Of a DNA stretch of 30,181 nt, positions 29,585 to 30,181 are shown in pieces (position 1 is the stretch's first letter; each line of letters opens with the position of its first letter). Location: contig JALWJU010000385.1 of the NCBI GenBank assembly GCA_026997055.1, positions 1 through 30,181 of the forward strand. The letters run 5' to 3'. The notes under the pieces are model-generated. The model had not been told where the DNA came from. It saw only the letters and a program-made list of their open reading frames with translations, and searched no databases. Source of the stretch: Paracoccaceae bacterium (GTDB lineage Bacteria; Pseudomonadota; Alphaproteobacteria; Rhodobacterales; Rhodobacteraceae). The position numbers and the translations under genes were made by a program.

Positions 29585-30181
29585 ATGCCAAACGAGCCCT
29601 GGACAGATGAAGAAAACGATCTGATCGTCGCCGACTACTTCGCGATGCTGGCCGATGACCTTGCCGGTCGCCCTTACAGCAAGGCCGAACACCGGCGGGT
29701 GCTTGTGCCGTTGCTGAATGGACGCTCCGAAGGATCGGTCGAGTTCAAGCACCAGAACATCAGCGCGGTGCTGAAAGGGCTCGGCGAAGACTGGATCCCC
29801 GGCTACAAGCCCGCCTTCAATTTCCAGACATCCCTGATCGATGCCGTCGTGCGATGGCTGGCGCGCAATCCCGGATGGCTTGCGCGAATGCCGAAAACGG
29901 CCGCCGGGCTGCACGAGGCTGCCCCCATCTGGGTCGGTCCGGCGCCGACACTTTCCAACCGGCCGCCACCGCAGGAGCTGGAACAGATGCAGCATGTGGC
30001 TGCGAAGTATGACGTCGCCGGCCGGGATGCACGCAACCGCGCCCTTGGCCGCGCCGGAGAGGAGCGTGTGCTGGCCCACGAGCGGGCTGCGCTCACGGCT
30101 GCGGGGCGCGATGATCTGGCGCGCAAGGTCCGCTGGGTGTCGGAAGAGGACGGCGACGGCGCGGGCTATGACATCGCCAGC
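29585..30181 (+). CDS. DUF3883-like protein, 3' end outside window
   Basis: 199 residues without a stop, so the gene runs past the window. It begins MPNEPWTDEENDLIVADYF, followed by RRVLVPLLNGRSEGSVEFKH and QNISAVLKGLGEDWIPGYKP. The end reaches GRAGEERVLAHERAALTAAG and EDGDGAGYDIAS, the start of a DUF3883 domain (a restriction-nuclease-like fold found in several defence-related proteins). The N-terminal part with SVEFKHQNISAVL is a frequent partner of DUF3883. Function unknown, but DUF3883 often occurs near anti-phage genes. No in-frame start lies upstream, because a TGA at 29549 closes the frame. The ribosome binding site is weak. Confidence 0.75.
   Translation, partial: MPNEPWTDEENDLIVADYFAMLADDLAGRPYSKAEHRRVLVPLLNGRSEGSVEFKHQNISAVLKGLGEDWIPGYKPAFNFQTSLIDAVVRWLARNPGWLARMPKTAAGLHEAAPIWVGPAPTLSNRPPPQELEQMQHVAAKYDVAGRDARNRALGRAGEERVLAHERAALTAAGRDDLARKVRWVSEEDGDGAGYDIAS

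Noticed and set aside
1..30181. tRNA genes, rRNA, insertion sequences, integrase
   Set aside because: None was found when reading both strands. No transposase or recombinase motifs or tRNA cloverleaf was recognised, so prophage ends cannot be placed.

Overview
The window looks like most of a temperate siphovirus prophage in a GC-rich alphaproteobacterium, most likely of the Rhodobacterales/Paracoccaceae group. The DNA is GC-rich and the coding frames have strongly G/C-biased third codon positions. The gene families (DUF6362, DUF6441, DUF2460, DUF2163, a GTA-type TIM-barrel hub protein, DUF2793, DUF6127, a GTA-type holin) are typical of prophages and gene transfer agents in that order. These assignments come from reading the translated sequence, not from searches.

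Layout. 1-0.8 kb: the end of an early or regulatory region, with a small unknown gene and a DUF6362 protein. 0.76-1.25 kb: a non-coding control region with a nested array of palindromic GGTGCGCACC decamers followed by a strong intrinsic terminator. 1.25-4.07 kb: two DNA methyltransferases (ParB-like domain plus DPPY-type, then a C5-cytosine enzyme) and a MerR-like DNA-binding protein. 4.1-5.45 kb: three small genes on the opposite strand, including a DUF3489 protein. Two of them share a duplicated upstream element and leader. 5.58-13.9 kb: a lambda-like packaging and head module (small and large terminase, gpW-like joiner, portal, S49 protease with a nested scaffold, decoration protein, major capsid protein, connector and tail-completion proteins). 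13.9-24.8 kb: the tail module (tube, G/GT-like chaperone pair with an A-AAA-AAC slip site, tape measure, then the GTA-like tip proteins DUF2460, DUF2163, NlpC/P60 and a 1476-residue hub protein, then DUF2793). 24.8-26.6 kb: lysis genes (DUF6127 membrane protein, GH108-type muramidase, GTA-type holin) and one small gene. 26.6-30.2 kb: accessory or flanking genes (DUF262/HNH-type putative defence protein, a metallophosphoesterase, and a DUF3883-like protein cut by the window edge).

How it works together. The structural genes run on the plus strand with many ATGA, GTGA or TGATG start/stop overlaps, as expected for one or a few long late transcripts. The DUF6362 protein, palindrome array and terminator sit where a phage late-gene switch would be expected, just before the methylases and terminase. 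The methylases probably protect phage DNA. The minus-strand genes at 4.1-5.4 kb and the 26.6-28.4 kb gene look like independently expressed cargo (morons). No tRNA, integrase, CRISPR array or attachment site was seen, so the prophage boundaries are not defined here.

The observations most worth a second look are the mirror-symmetric palindrome array, the overprinted C-terminal frame of the C5 methyltransferase, the duplicated control element of the antisense cassette, the heptamer array before the DUF2460 gene, and the adhesin-like domain inserted in the tail hub protein.
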